Source of the DNA: Rhodococcus sp. B7740 | GTDB taxonomy: Bacteria; Actinomycetota; Actinomycetes; Mycobacteriales; Mycobacteriaceae | DNA: 64,000 nucleotides | Assembly: GCF_000954115.1 (NCBI RefSeq) | Contig: NZ_CP010797.1 | Span: 1,674,001 to 1,738,000, forward strand | Direction: 5' to 3' | The notes under the pieces: model-generated | Seen by the model: only the letters and a program-made list of their open reading frames with translations | Told to the model about the DNA's origin: nothing | Databases searched by the model: none | Shown: one piece after another, positions 10,318 through 18,566 of the stretch | Layout of the letters: every line of letters begins with the position of its first letter | How positions within the stretch are numbered: position 1 is the stretch's first letter | Made by a program: the position numbers and the translations under genes

Positions 10318-11211
10318 ATGATCACACCGACAGTTCGACTCGATCCTGCGGTGGCAATTCTGCCGCGGCGAGACGGCAAAGTTCAGTTGGGTTGGAATCC
10401 CGAGACCAGCGTCGTCGTCACTCCACCTCCCGGCACCGAGCCGGGCTCGATACTCGACATTCTCCGACTCCTCGCCGCAGGCCACTCCAGACCGCACATC
10501 GTCTGTCACGCAATGACATTGGGAATGTCCGCCAATCGGACATCGGCGATGCTCGGCGAACTGGAGGATTCCGGGTTGCTGCTGCACGGCACGAGCGAAC
10601 CGGTGGTGTCCGACGCCTCACCGGGTGCCTCGCAGGCCGGATCGGGGGCGGTGAAGACCGTCCACCTGGTGGGGCGAGGCCCGATCTCCGACGCGTTGGC
10701 CTCCGGTCTGAGTCGTACCGGAGTGACGGTGAGTCGGACGAGTCTGACTCCGACGCGCTATCCGCACTCGGTGGTGAAGTCCTGGAACTACGACGTCGTG
10801 GTGTTGGCCGACGATCTGGTTGCCGAACCTCGATTGGTGACCGATCTGGTGCGCCTGCGCACCCCACATCTGCAGGTGCGGCTACGAGACGGCAAGGGGA
10901 TAGTCGGTCCTTTCGTGGTGCCCGGTCGGACCAGTTGCCTGCGGTGTGCCGATCTGACGCGCTGCGACTTCGAGCCCGAGTGGCCACATCTGTCCGCTCA
11001 ACTGCTCGGCACGGTCGGCCAAGCCAGCAGCGCGACGGTGATGGCCACGGCAGCGTTCGCGTTCGCTCAGTTGGAGAACCTCATCGGCCGTTCCGACGCC
11101 GCGCTCCCCGAGACCGCCGACTGCACCATGGAGCTGGACTTCGCGGCAGCCGGAACCACCGTGCACAAACGGCTGTGGTCCAAGCATCCGCACTGCGATT
11201 GCTGGCACTGA
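10318..11211 (+). CDS. ThiF-like / TOMM cyclodehydratase-C-type protein
   Basis: A 297-residue protein annotated in related genomes as ThiF-like or bacteriocin-biosynthesis cyclodehydratase domain protein (mycobacterial Rv3196 type). An N-terminal winged-helix-like part (residues 1-90; ILDILRLLAAG, TSAMLGELEDSGLLL) resembles the leader-peptide-binding domain. A Rossmann-like core follows (VHLVGRGPISDALASGL), whose glycine loop is degenerate. Next is a zinc-ribbon-like set of cysteines (TSCLRCADLTRC and the terminal HCDCWH). No YcaO partner or precursor peptide is present nearby, so a RiPP role is unsupported. I used ATG 10318; GTG 10309 is an alternative. Confidence 0.75.
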   Translation: MITPTVRLDPAVAILPRRDGKVQLGWNPETSVVVTPPPGTEPGSILDILRLLAAGHSRPHIVCHAMTLGMSANRTSAMLGELEDSGLLLHGTSEPVVSDASPGASQAGSGAVKTVHLVGRGPISDALASGLSRTGVTVSRTSLTPTRYPHSVVKSWNYDVVVLADDLVAEPRLVTDLVRLRTPHLQVRLRDGKGIVGPFVVPGRTSCLRCADLTRCDFEPEWPHLSAQLLGTVGQASSATVMATAAFAFAQLENLIGRSDAALPETADCTMELDFAAAGTTVHKRLWSKHPHCDCWH

Positions 11212-11303
11212 CGAAACGCACCGAACGCGAGTTCACCTCGACCGACAGCGGTCGGTGCGGGGCGGTCCGAGCAATTGTCGGAAGGTTCAGCCATGATGGA
11301 GCT

Positions 11304-12614
11304 GTGTCTGACATACCGCGCCGTGGATCGACTCGTACTGCAAAACTGGCCAGCATTCCCCTCGGAATGGCCGGTCGTGCTGCCGTCGGGTTCGGCAAGA
11401 AGCTCGCCGGCGGCAATCGCGACGAAATCGACGCGGACATGGCCGCCAAAGCAGCAGAACAGCTCTTCTCCGTCCTCGGGGAACTCAAGGGCGGTGCCAT
11501 GAAGCTCGGGCAGATGCTCTCGGTGATGGAAGCGGCCGTTCCGGAGGAGTTCTCGGAGCCGTACCGCGAGGCGCTGACCAAGCTGCAGGCGCAGGGACCG
11601 CCCATGCCCGCGAAGACCGTGCATCGGGTGTTGGACCAACAGCTCGGAACTGCGTGGCGGTCGCGTTTTCTCGATTTCGACGACACTGCGATCGCCTCGG
11701 CCAGCATCGGACAGGTGCACCGAGCTACGTGGTCGGATGGACGCGATGTCGCGGTGAAGATCCAGTACCCCGGCGCGGACGACGCATTGCGCTCCGACCT
11801 CAAGACGCTGAACAGGTTCGCGAACCTGTTCAGCACGGTGCTCGCAGGCACGGACGTCAAGCCGGTGCTCGAGGAATTGACCGCTCGCACCGAGGACGAG
11901 CTCGACTACCGCATCGAGGCGGCGAATCAACGTGCCTTCAGCAAGGAATTTGCGGGCGATCCACAGTTCGCCATTCCCAAGATCGTCGCCAGTGCACCCA
12001 AAGTGGTTGTCAGCGAATGGATGACGGGTCGGCCGCTGGCCGATGTGATCGCGAACGGAACGGCCGAGGAACGCAATCGGGCGGGCGAACTGCTCGCACT
12101 GTTCGCATTCGTCTCTCCGGCGCGGGCGAAGTTGTTGCACGCCGATCCCCATCCGGGCAACTTCATGATGCTCGAGGACGGACGCATGGGCGTCATCGAT
12201 TTCGGTGCCTGCGCTCCGATGCCCGACGGCCTCCCTCCGGTTCTCGGCAGAATGGTCTCGCTCGCGCGTGACGAAAAGTTCGACGAACTCGTGGTGTTGT
12301 TCACCGAGAGCGGCTTCGTGGTGCCGGGCCGAACGGTGACGCAGAAGGAGATCGAGGACTATCTACGTCCGTTCACCGATCCGATTCACACCGAATCGTT
12401 CCACTTCACCAGGGCCTGGTTGCAGAAGGCTGCTGGCACCGCCGCGGATTTCAACAGTGCGCAGTTCCGCACCGTTCGCGCGTTGAACATGCCTGCCGAG
12501 TACGTGATGATCTTCCGAGTGCTCGGCGGGCTGGTCGGTATCTGCGCGCAATTGGACGCCTACGCGCCGTACATGGCCATTCTCACCGAGTGGCTGCCCG
12601 GCTTCGCCGACTGA
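11304..12614 (+). CDS. ABC1/UbiB-family atypical kinase
   Basis: A 436-residue ABC1 (ADCK/UbiB) family protein, equivalent to mycobacterial Rv3197, which lies beside whiB7 there too. Motifs in order are GGAMKLGQMLSVMEA (the KxGQ motif), IASASIGQVHRATW (the Ala-rich nucleotide loop replacing a P-loop), VAVKIQYPG (the ATP-binding Lys), LLHADPHPGNFMM (catalytic loop) and GVIDFGA (the metal-binding DFG equivalent). The mycobacterial relative has been reported as macrolide-associated; whether that holds here is unknown. GTG at 11304 matches the N-terminus of relatives, although its ribosome site is poor. Confidence 0.9.
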   Translation: MSDIPRRGSTRTAKLASIPLGMAGRAAVGFGKKLAGGNRDEIDADMAAKAAEQLFSVLGELKGGAMKLGQMLSVMEAAVPEEFSEPYREALTKLQAQGPPMPAKTVHRVLDQQLGTAWRSRFLDFDDTAIASASIGQVHRATWSDGRDVAVKIQYPGADDALRSDLKTLNRFANLFSTVLAGTDVKPVLEELTARTEDELDYRIEAANQRAFSKEFAGDPQFAIPKIVASAPKVVVSEWMTGRPLADVIANGTAEERNRAGELLALFAFVSPARAKLLHADPHPGNFMMLEDGRMGVIDFGACAPMPDGLPPVLGRMVSLARDEKFDELVVLFTESGFVVPGRTVTQKEIEDYLRPFTDPIHTESFHFTRAWLQKAAGTAADFNSAQFRTVRALNMPAEYVMIFRVLGGLVGICAQLDAYAPYMAILTEWLPGFAD

Positions 12615-12648
12615 TTCGTTCGGCGAAACCGGGCACCGGTCTCGGACA

Positions 12649-12969
12649 TCATGCTGCGTTCTTCCGCGGCCGTCCTCGGGGTCGCTTGCGGGCGATGACG
12701 ACACCCTGCTCGAGGATCTCACCGCCCCACACGCCCCACGGCTCGGCTCGGTCGAGGGCCGCGCTCAGGCAGGTACGCCGGATGGGGCACTCGGCGCACA
12801 GCGCCTTCGCCTGCTCGAGTTCGGCAGGGGTGTCGGCGAACCACATGTCGGGGTTCGCCGCTCGGCAGGGCACCGACAGAGCCAGCTCGACCGATTCGGT
12901 CGAATACTGTGCAGCGTAGGCACTCTCGGACTCTGGTCGGCATGTCGTCCGGATCGTGGCGGTTGACAC
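12649..12969 (-). CDS. whiB7: WhiB7 iron-sulfur transcription factor
   Basis: A 106-residue WhiB7, the [4Fe-4S] protein that binds SigA and activates intrinsic antibiotic-resistance genes. The four cluster cysteines are present (PCRAANPDMWF, then LCAECPIRRTC). They are followed by the G[VI]WGG turn in GVWGGEILEQG and the WhiB7-specific AT-hook RPRGRPRK at the C-terminus. The start is GTG with a GAGGAG ribosome site 6-7 bp upstream. A long leader with a WhiB7-type promoter, a leader ORF and an attenuator hairpin precedes it. It is convergent with the ABC1 kinase gene. Confidence 0.96.
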   Translation of the reverse strand: MSTATIRTTCRPESESAYAAQYSTESVELALSVPCRAANPDMWFADTPAELEQAKALCAECPIRRTCLSAALDRAEPWGVWGGEILEQGVVIARKRPRGRPRKNAA

Positions 12970-13069
12970 GTCGGTCTCCTCTACTTTTCGTGCGGCGTCG
13001 TTATCGGTTCGAGGGGTGATGCGAACCTGTCGGCCTCACGCTCGGATAGAGGAACTACCTGAACGAGAA

Positions 13070-13102
13070 AGGCCACGGTCCGCGAGTGCGGGTCCGTGGC
13101 CT
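13070..13102 (-). terminator. whiB7 leader attenuator
   Basis: A GC-rich hairpin in the whiB7 5' leader. A 9-bp arm pairs 13070-13078 with 13094-13102, with further pairing inside. On the minus strand it is followed by TTTCTCG, giving a terminator-like shape. It lies between the leader ORF and the whiB7 start, as expected for an attenuator. In mycobacteria the whiB7 leader is known to contain an upstream ORF and a terminator relieved by translation inhibitors. Confidence 0.75.
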
Positions 13103-13122
13103 GGTGGGGCTTGTCGAAGCGT

Positions 13123-13428
13123 CTACCGACAGTGAAGTCGGTGTCTGCTGTCGAGCACGGACGCACGTGGTGCGCGGTGACGTCGGGCTGCCTGAGCAAC
13201 GGCTTTCGCTCCTGGTGCCAGGGCGACCTGGGCGGAATTCGAACCCGAGGCCGCGTATGCGGACTCGTCGATGGGGCCGAAAGCGGAGGAACGAATCCAC
13301 GTCTGCGCAACAGAGCCTGCGGCGGCGGCATGAGTGCCGAGGGGGGCAACTCCGAAGGGTGCCGTGCCGAGGACAGGGCTGAACGCGACGGTTGCGTGGG
13401 CAACGGCGGCGTGCAATGTGTTGATCAT
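13123..13428 (-). CDS. putative whiB7 leader ORF (uORF)
   Basis: An open frame of up to 101 codons in the whiB7 leader, starting MINTLHAAVAHATVAF at ATG 13428 with a good ribosome site (AGGAG, 8-9 bp upstream). It begins about 60 nt after the predicted transcription start and ends just before the attenuator hairpin. I do not recognise the peptide. Its placement suggests a regulatory leader peptide whose translation state controls termination, as described for mycobacterial whiB7; the functional reading could be shorter than the whole frame. Confidence 0.5.
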   Translation of the reverse strand: MINTLHAAVAHATVAFSPVLGTAPFGVAPLGTHAAAAGSVAQTWIRSSAFGPIDESAYAASGSNSAQVALAPGAKAVAQAARRHRAPRASVLDSRHRLHCR

Positions 13429-13497
13429 TTTCTTCAGCTCCTGTTCTGGTCTCGTCGGCGGATGGGACAGTGCGCGATCTCCCGCGGCACGTGAAAC

Positions 13498-13535
13498 AGA
13501 CTAAGCCCCCCGCCGATATCTGCACAAGTTATTTT
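13498..13535 (-). promoter_or_regulatory. WhiB7-type promoter of whiB7
   Basis: On the minus strand an AT-rich block AAAAT (13531-13535) lies 3 bp upstream of a -35-like TTGTGC (13522-13527). An 18-bp spacer then leads to TAGTCT (13498-13503), matching TANNNT. An AT-rich motif directly upstream of the -35 element is the known hallmark of WhiB7-dependent promoters and is consistent with autoregulation. Confidence 0.75.
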
Positions 13536-13571
13536 CTACCTGCGGTTTCGCGGAAATTCTCACCCTCTGCG

Positions 13572-15695
13572 TCACGCGTCCGAGGCCCGCACGACGGTGA
13601 GGACCTCTTCGCCGAACCGCTCCAGTTTCTTGGCCCCTATTCCCGGAATCGCCACCAGCCCACGCTCGTCCTGCGGTTGCTGCTCCGCGATGGCCGTCAG
13701 CGTGTTGTCGCTGAAGACCACGTACGCGGGCACCTTCAGTTCGCGGGACTTGTCCAATCGCCACGACTTCAGCGCATCGAGCAGGGCGATGTCGACGTTC
13801 GACGGACAACTGTCGCACCGACCGAGCATGGTCGCGGACGTGCCGATCAACGGCTTGCCGCACAACCGGCACTTGGGACCGGACTTCTTGGCAGCAGGCG
13901 CGGCGATACGCGACGCGGGTGAGTCCTCGGGAATCAGACCGTTGAGAAACCTCGACCGTCGCCGTGATTTGCGTCCGCCCTCGTTGCGGGCGAGTGCCCA
14001 GGACAGATGCAAGTGGACACGGGCGCGCGTGACACCGACGTAGAGCAGCCTGCGCTCCTCCTCGACGGCTGCCTCGTTGTTGGCGCTGGGGTCGTTGCCG
14101 ATCGCGTGCGAGATCGGCAGAGTGCCGTCGGCGAGACCGACGATGAACACCGCGTCCCACTCGAGTCCCTTCGCCGCGTGCAGCGAGGCGAGCGTGACGC
14201 CCTGCACCGTCGGTGGATGCCGAGCCTCGGCGCGTGCTGCGAGCTCGCCCAGCAGTTTGTCGAGGGTCAGGTCGGGCTCGTGCACCAGCAGCTCCTCGGT
14301 GAGCTGCACCAGACCACCCAACGATGCCCACTTCTCGCGGGCCTGCGCACCCGTCGGCTCGGTGGCAGTCAGGCCGAGCGGAGCCAACACCGCTCGCACC
14401 AGAGCCGGTAGCCCCTCGCCCGCCTGCGCGCCGTCGGGCAGATCGTCGCGACCGCCTACCTGCCGCAACGCGTTGACACCCTGCCGCACCTCGGGTCGGG
14501 TGAAGAACCCTTCACCGCCGCGCACCTGGTAGGGGATCTTCAGCTCGGTCAACGCCTGTTCGTGTGCCTCGGACTGAGCGTTGATGCGGTAGAGGATCGC
14601 GATCTCGGCCGGTTCCACGCCCTTCGAGATCAACCTCTTGATCGCTCGCGCCACGCCGTCCGCTTCCGCCGGCTCGTCGTCGTACTCGAAGAACTCCGGT
14701 TCCGGACCCGGCTCGCGCTGACCGATCAACTGCAGTCGGGTGCCGGCGATGCGACCGCGGGCGGCTCCGATGACGCGGTTCGCCAGCGACACCACCTCGG
14801 GCGTCGAACGGTAGTCGCGCTCGAGCCGAACCACGGTGGCCTCGGGGTACTTCCGTGAGAAGTCGAGGAGGTACCGCGGAGATGCGCCGGTGAAGGAATA
14901 GATGGTCTGGTTCGCGTCACCGACGACGGTGAGATCGTCACGCTCGCCCACCCAGGCGTCGAGCACCCGCTGCTGCAACGGCGTCACGTCCTGGTACTCG
15001 TCGACGACGAAGCAGCGGTAGCGCTCGCGGAACTCGTCGGCCACCGATGAATGTTCTTCGAGCGCGGCGGCCGTGTGCAGCAGAAGGTCGTCGAAGTCGA
15101 GCAACATCCCGTCGCCGCCGCGTGACTTGAGTTCCTCGTAGCCGGCGTACACGGCGGCGACCTTGGTCGCGTCCATCGGAACGTCACGGCGATTGCTCGC
15201 CGCGATGCGCGGATAGTCCTCGGGTGCGATCAACGATCCCTTGGCCCATTCGATTTCTCCCGCGAGATCCCGGATGGCGTCGGTCGACGTGGACACCCCG
15301 GCGCGGTTGGCCGCCTGCGAGACGACGGTGAACTTGCGATCGAGAAGCTGCCATCCGGTGTCGCCGACCACCTGCGGCCAGAAATACTTGAGCTGACGCA
15401 TGGCCGCGGCGTGGAACGTCCGAGCCTGCACCGGAGGGCCGTCTCCCCCGACACCGAGCTCACGCAAGCGACCGCGCATCTCGCCGGCCGCGCGCGCAGT
15501 GAACGTCACTGCGAGCACCTGCCCCGAGGACACGTGCCCCGCCGAGACGAGGTGCGCGATGCGTCGGGTGATCGTGCGAGTCTTTCCTGTGCCCGCACCC
15601 GCCAGGACGCAGACCGGGCCGCGGGGAGCCAACACTGCCGCGGATTGCTCCGGATCGAGTCCGGCGGTCATCGCGTCGTCAGCCATGAGGTCCAT
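13572..15695 (-). CDS. uvrD2: ATP-dependent DNA helicase UvrD2 with HRDC domain
   Basis: A 707-residue superfamily-1A helicase of the mycobacterial UvrD2 type. Walker A is [11 protein letters not shown] (Lys about residue 38), with VDEYQDVTP (motif II), [12 protein letters not shown] (motif III) and [17 protein letters not shown] (motif V). The actinobacteria-specific C-terminus has the tetracysteine block CRLCGKPL...GRCDSC, then an HRDC domain with [12 protein letters not shown] and [17 protein letters not shown]. In M. tuberculosis UvrD2 is essential. Two starts are plausible, ATG 15695 ([12 protein letters not shown]) and ATG 15686. It is divergent from mrx1. Confidence 0.95.
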   Translation of the reverse strand: MDLMADDAMTAGLDPEQSAAVLAPRGPVCVLAGAGTGKTRTITRRIAHLVSAGHVSSGQVLAVTFTARAAGEMRGRLRELGVGGDGPPVQARTFHAAAMRQLKYFWPQVVGDTGWQLLDRKFTVVSQAANRAGVSTSTDAIRDLAGEIEWAKGSLIAPEDYPRIAASNRRDVPMDATKVAAVYAGYEELKSRGGDGMLLDFDDLLLHTAAALEEHSSVADEFRERYRCFVVDEYQDVTPLQQRVLDAWVGERDDLTVVGDANQTIYSFTGASPRYLLDFSRKYPEATVVRLERDYRSTPEVVSLANRVIGAARGRIAGTRLQLIGQREPGPEPEFFEYDDEPAEADGVARAIKRLISKGVEPAEIAILYRINAQSEAHEQALTELKIPYQVRGGEGFFTRPEVRQGVNALRQVGGRDDLPDGAQAGEGLPALVRAVLAPLGLTATEPTGAQAREKWASLGGLVQLTEELLVHEPDLTLDKLLGELAARAEARHPPTVQGVTLASLHAAKGLEWDAVFIVGLADGTLPISHAIGNDPSANNEAAVEEERRLLYVGVTRARVHLHLSWALARNEGGRKSRRRSRFLNGLIPEDSPASRIAAPAAKKSGPKCRLCGKPLIGTSATMLGRCDSCPSNVDIALLDALKSWRLDKSRELKVPAYVVFSDNTLTAIAEQQPQDERGLVAIPGIGAKKLERFGEEVLTVVRASDA

Positions 15696-15766
15696 TGTGT
15701 CAGTGCCTACCGACAGCTCCACCCGGGGCCGAACCGGGTGTCCGACGGCCGATGCGGGTGTCGGCC

Positions 15767-15792
15767 GGAACAATCGCGTCGGCGCTCCTGTT
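15767..15792 (+). promoter_or_regulatory. SigH-type promoter of mrx1
   Basis: GGAAC (15767-15771) and GTT (15790-15792) with an 18-bp spacer match the SigH/SigR consensus GGAAT-N18/19-GTT. The GTG start of mrx1 is 11 bp beyond the GTT, so the transcript would be leaderless or nearly so. Confidence 0.75.
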
Positions 15793-15802
15793 GACTGTTG
15801 GC

Positions 15803-16072
15803 GTGACCACTACCGAGAACACCCCACAGACCCCGGCCGCGCTGACCGTCTACTCCACCACGTGGTGCGGTTACTGCCGCAGGCTCAAGACCCAGCTCGA
15901 CCAGGCCGGAATCGAGTACGCCGAGATCGACATCGAGCAGAACCCGGAGTCGGCCGACTTCGTCGGCAGCGTGAACAACGGCAACCATGTGGTGCCGACC
16001 GTGCTGTTCGCCGATGGGTCGACGGCCACGAACCCCACTCTGGCCGAGGTCAAGCGCGCGCTGTCGCTCTGA
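15803..16072 (+). CDS. mrx1: mycoredoxin-1 (glutaredoxin-like, mycothiol-dependent)
   Basis: An 89-residue glutaredoxin-fold protein with the active site [11 protein letters not shown] and the cis-proline segment [12 protein letters not shown]. This CGYC form is typical of mycoredoxin-1, which reduces mycothiol mixed disulphides in actinobacteria. The start is GTG at 15803; no Shine-Dalgarno is evident, consistent with a leaderless transcript from the SigH-type promoter just upstream. The gene is divergent from uvrD2, as in mycobacteria. Confidence 0.93.
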   Translation: MTTTENTPQTPAALTVYSTTWCGYCRRLKTQLDQAGIEYAEIDIEQNPESADFVGSVNNGNHVVPTVLFADGSTATNPTLAEVKRALSL

Positions 16073-16079
16073 CCGACCG

Positions 16080-16988
16080 TCAGGCCGACGCCGCCCAGGC
16101 CTCGAGCATTCCGCGCGCGATGGAGATCGAACCTGGGAGCAGCAACCGTGACGTCGAATCCGATCCCCAGTCACCCAGTTCGAGCGCTGCGACCACCTCT
16201 GCTCGGTCGAACCAGTGGGCCTCGGCGATCTCGCCGTCCTGAAAGTGCAACGGTTGCTGCGGGTCGGCGACGGCGGAGAATCCGATCATCACCGAACGCG
16301 GAAACGGCCAGGGCTGACTGCCCAGATATTCGATGTCGGAGACGTCGAGGCCCACTTCTTCCCTGATCTCCCGAGTCACACAGGTTTCCAGCGACTCACC
16401 GGCCTCGACGAAACCCGCCAGCACCGAGAATCGACGCTCGGGCCACGCAGGTGCTCGGGCCAGCAGCACTCGATCGCCACCGTCGTGAACCAGACAGATC
16501 ACCGCCGGATCGGTACGAGGGAACTCTTCGTGACCGGTGGACGTGCTCGTCCTCGACCACCCCGCGCTCGACGGAACTGACGGCGCACCGTCGAGGGAAC
16601 TGAACTGTGCGCTCGCATGCCAGTTGAGGATCGCGAGGGCTCCGGTCACCATCGACAACGCGTCGCTGTCGAGGCGATCACCGTCGGTGCGCAGGTCGCC
16701 GAGGGTGCCTGCAACCACCTCGACCCGCCTGGCCCACAGGTGTCGATCGCCGTGAATTCCGAGAAAGACCGCATCGGCCGTCGGCTCGGCGGCGACGTCC
16801 GCGGCGGAGCCGAGCACCAGGCCGTGCTCGTCCACCGGGAATCGGCCTCTGCCGTCCACGTTCAGGATTCGAGCTGTCGGCCAACCCGCTGTCAATGTTG
16901 CGGTGTCTCGGCGCAGTTCTTCTGCCCTGTTCAGTGGCGATCGGGACAGTCGAGGTGGGTGAGCGAGGTGGAATTTCGGCACGCGCAC
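16080..16988 (-). CDS. nudC: NADH pyrophosphatase NudC-like, lacking the zinc-ribbon cysteines
   Basis: A 302-residue Nudix hydrolase of the NudC group, which splits NAD(H) and can remove NAD caps from RNA. The Nudix box is complete (residues 192-214: AGFVEAGESL...REIREEVGL), and the NudC hallmark SQPWPFPRS follows at 224-232. The central segment that normally forms a CxxC...CxxC zinc ribbon is the right length (NWHASAQFSSLDGAPS to GWSRTSTSTGHEEFPRTD). All four ligand positions are replaced, as Ser130, Asp133, Ser148 and Thr151. The fold may have adapted to work without zinc. GTG start at 16988, with GTG 16982 as an alternative. Confidence 0.92.
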   Translation of the reverse strand: MRVPKFHLAHPPRLSRSPLNRAEELRRDTATLTAGWPTARILNVDGRGRFPVDEHGLVLGSAADVAAEPTADAVFLGIHGDRHLWARRVEVVAGTLGDLRTDGDRLDSDALSMVTGALAILNWHASAQFSSLDGAPSVPSSAGWSRTSTSTGHEEFPRTDPAVICLVHDGGDRVLLARAPAWPERRFSVLAGFVEAGESLETCVTREIREEVGLDVSDIEYLGSQPWPFPRSVMIGFSAVADPQQPLHFQDGEIAEAHWFDRAEVVAALELGDWGSDSTSRLLLPGSISIARGMLEAWAASA

Positions 16989-17006
16989 GACCCTACTTGG
17001 CCGGGA

Positions 17007-18110
17007 CTAGTCGCCCACGCGACGGATGTACAGCAGTCGATCGGATGCCTCGACCGCATCGACTTCCGGGGTGCCGACTCGGAACAGTTTGCCGCCCCGC
17101 ACCACTCCGAGGACGATGTCGGTGAGGTGCCGCGGAGAACCGCCCACCTCGTCACGCTCGACTTCGCGTTCGGCGATGGCGAAGCCCGCCTCCGGGGTCA
17201 ACAGATCTTCGATCATCTCCACCACGGACGGGGTCGACGTGGCGATGCCGAGCAGACGTCCCGCGGTCTCCGAGGACACGACGACCGAATCGGCACCGGA
17301 CTGACGCAGCAGGTGCGTGTTCTCCGCTTCCCTGATGGCCGCGACGATCTTTGCTTTCGGAGCAATCTCGCGTGCGGTCAGAGTCACCAGCACCGCGGTG
17401 TCGTCCCGGTTGGTCGCCACGATGATGGCCGCCGCATGCTGGGCTCCGGTGAGCCGGAGCACGTCGGATTTGGTCGCCGACCCGTGCACGGTGACCAAGC
17501 CCAGGGCCGATGCGGCGTCGAGTACCGTCTGATCGGTGTCGACGACGACGATGTCGGACGCCGAAACACCGTCTCCGAGCATCGCGTCGACTGCGGTACG
17601 GCCCTTGGTGCCGAAACCGATGACCACGGTGTGATTGCGCACGCTGCGTCTCCATCGCTGAATTTTGAATGCCTGCCGGGACCGCTCGGTGAGAACCGAC
17701 AGCGTGGTACCGACCAACAGAATGAGGAACAGGACCCGAAGGGGTGTGATGACCAGGATGTTGACCAGGCGCGCCGACGGACTCATCGGTGCGATGTCAC
17801 CGTATCCCGTCGTCGACAACGACACCGTCGCATAGTAGAACGCGTCCAGGAAGGACAGTTCGCCGTTCTGGTTGTCGCTGTAGCCGTCTCGATCGAGGTA
17901 GACGACGAACGCCGCGAGGAACAGGATTCCGAGCGCCATCAGCACCCGCTTGTAGATGGCGCGCCACGGACTCGACTCCAGTTCCGGAACCCGCAGCACT
18001 CCGACGAGCGCGAAGTCGGGCTTGTCGGTCAGCGCGCCACTGTCACTCAGGCGCGCTCGCAACCTACCTGCCACGTCGTCCGCCGAGGTACTCACCGAAG
18101 TCGAGATCAT
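17007..18110 (-). CDS. potassium channel with RCK (TrkA-N) domain
   Basis: A 367-residue two-transmembrane K+ channel subunit. The first membrane helix lies around residues 55-72. The pore carries the selectivity filter STTGYGDI (about 99-106), and the second helix is ILVITPLRVLFLILLVGTTL. A cytoplasmic RCK domain follows with the Rossmann signature VVIGFGTKGRTAV and the acidic strand-end IVVVDTD. A TrkA-C-like region ends the protein. Gating by nucleotide or ion is expected from the family but not visible. Neighbours match the mycobacterial Rv3200c position. Confidence 0.93.
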   Translation of the reverse strand: MISTSVSTSADDVAGRLRARLSDSGALTDKPDFALVGVLRVPELESSPWRAIYKRVLMALGILFLAAFVVYLDRDGYSDNQNGELSFLDAFYYATVSLSTTGYGDIAPMSPSARLVNILVITPLRVLFLILLVGTTLSVLTERSRQAFKIQRWRRSVRNHTVVIGFGTKGRTAVDAMLGDGVSASDIVVVDTDQTVLDAASALGLVTVHGSATKSDVLRLTGAQHAAAIIVATNRDDTAVLVTLTAREIAPKAKIVAAIREAENTHLLRQSGADSVVVSSETAGRLLGIATSTPSVVEMIEDLLTPEAGFAIAEREVERDEVGGSPRHLTDIVLGVVRGGKLFRVGTPEVDAVEASDRLLYIRRVGD

Positions 18111-18179
18111 TCACGGCACGCAGCGTAACCCCATGCCAGGCTTCTGTGCCGACGACGCCGGGTGTGGCACGGTATGGGC

Positions 18180-18566
18180 ATGACACAGAGATCGAGTCAG
18201 GCGGCCGCACTGCGCCTCGCCGGACTGCTCGCCGGAGCCGGAGTTCTGCACTTCGCCACCCCGAAGTTCTTCGATGCCCAGGTACCGACGGCCCTGCCCG
18301 GCTCGGCGCGGACCTACACGCAGGTCTCCGGCGTTGCCGAACTCGCCGTGGCCGCAACGCTTGCCGCACCGCGGACCCGTCGACTGGGCGGTGCACTCGC
18401 GGCCGCGCTGTTCGTCGTGGTCTTCCCCGCCAACATCAACCTGGCGTGGAAGTACGTGCAGAGCCCGAAGACCTCGCCGGCTCTCAAAGCAGCGATGATC
18501 GCCCGACTGCCGATGCAGATTCCACTGGTCACCGAGGCTCTGAAGGCTCGTCGGAACGCACCCTGA
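18180..18566 (+). CDS. DoxX-like small membrane protein
   Basis: A 128-residue integral membrane protein resembling the DoxX family. Four hydrophobic segments are visible: LRLAGLLAGAGVLHFATP, VSGVAELAVAATLAA, LGGALAAALFVVVFPANINLAW and a weaker C-terminal stretch. HFATPKFFD and FPANINLAWKY are typical of DoxX/MauE-like proteins. The biochemical role is unclear. ATG 18180 was chosen; ATG 18174 lies two codons upstream. Its last 38 bp overlap the convergent adnB gene. Confidence 0.8.
   Translation: MTQRSSQAAALRLAGLLAGAGVLHFATPKFFDAQVPTALPGSARTYTQVSGVAELAVAATLAAPRTRRLGGALAAALFVVVFPANINLAWKYVQSPKTSPALKAAMIARLPMQIPLVTEALKARRNAP

Noticed and set aside
13096-13494. Plus-strand open frames in the whiB7 leader
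   Set aside because: They run antisense to the leader ORF and attenuator and have no ribosome sites or family features.
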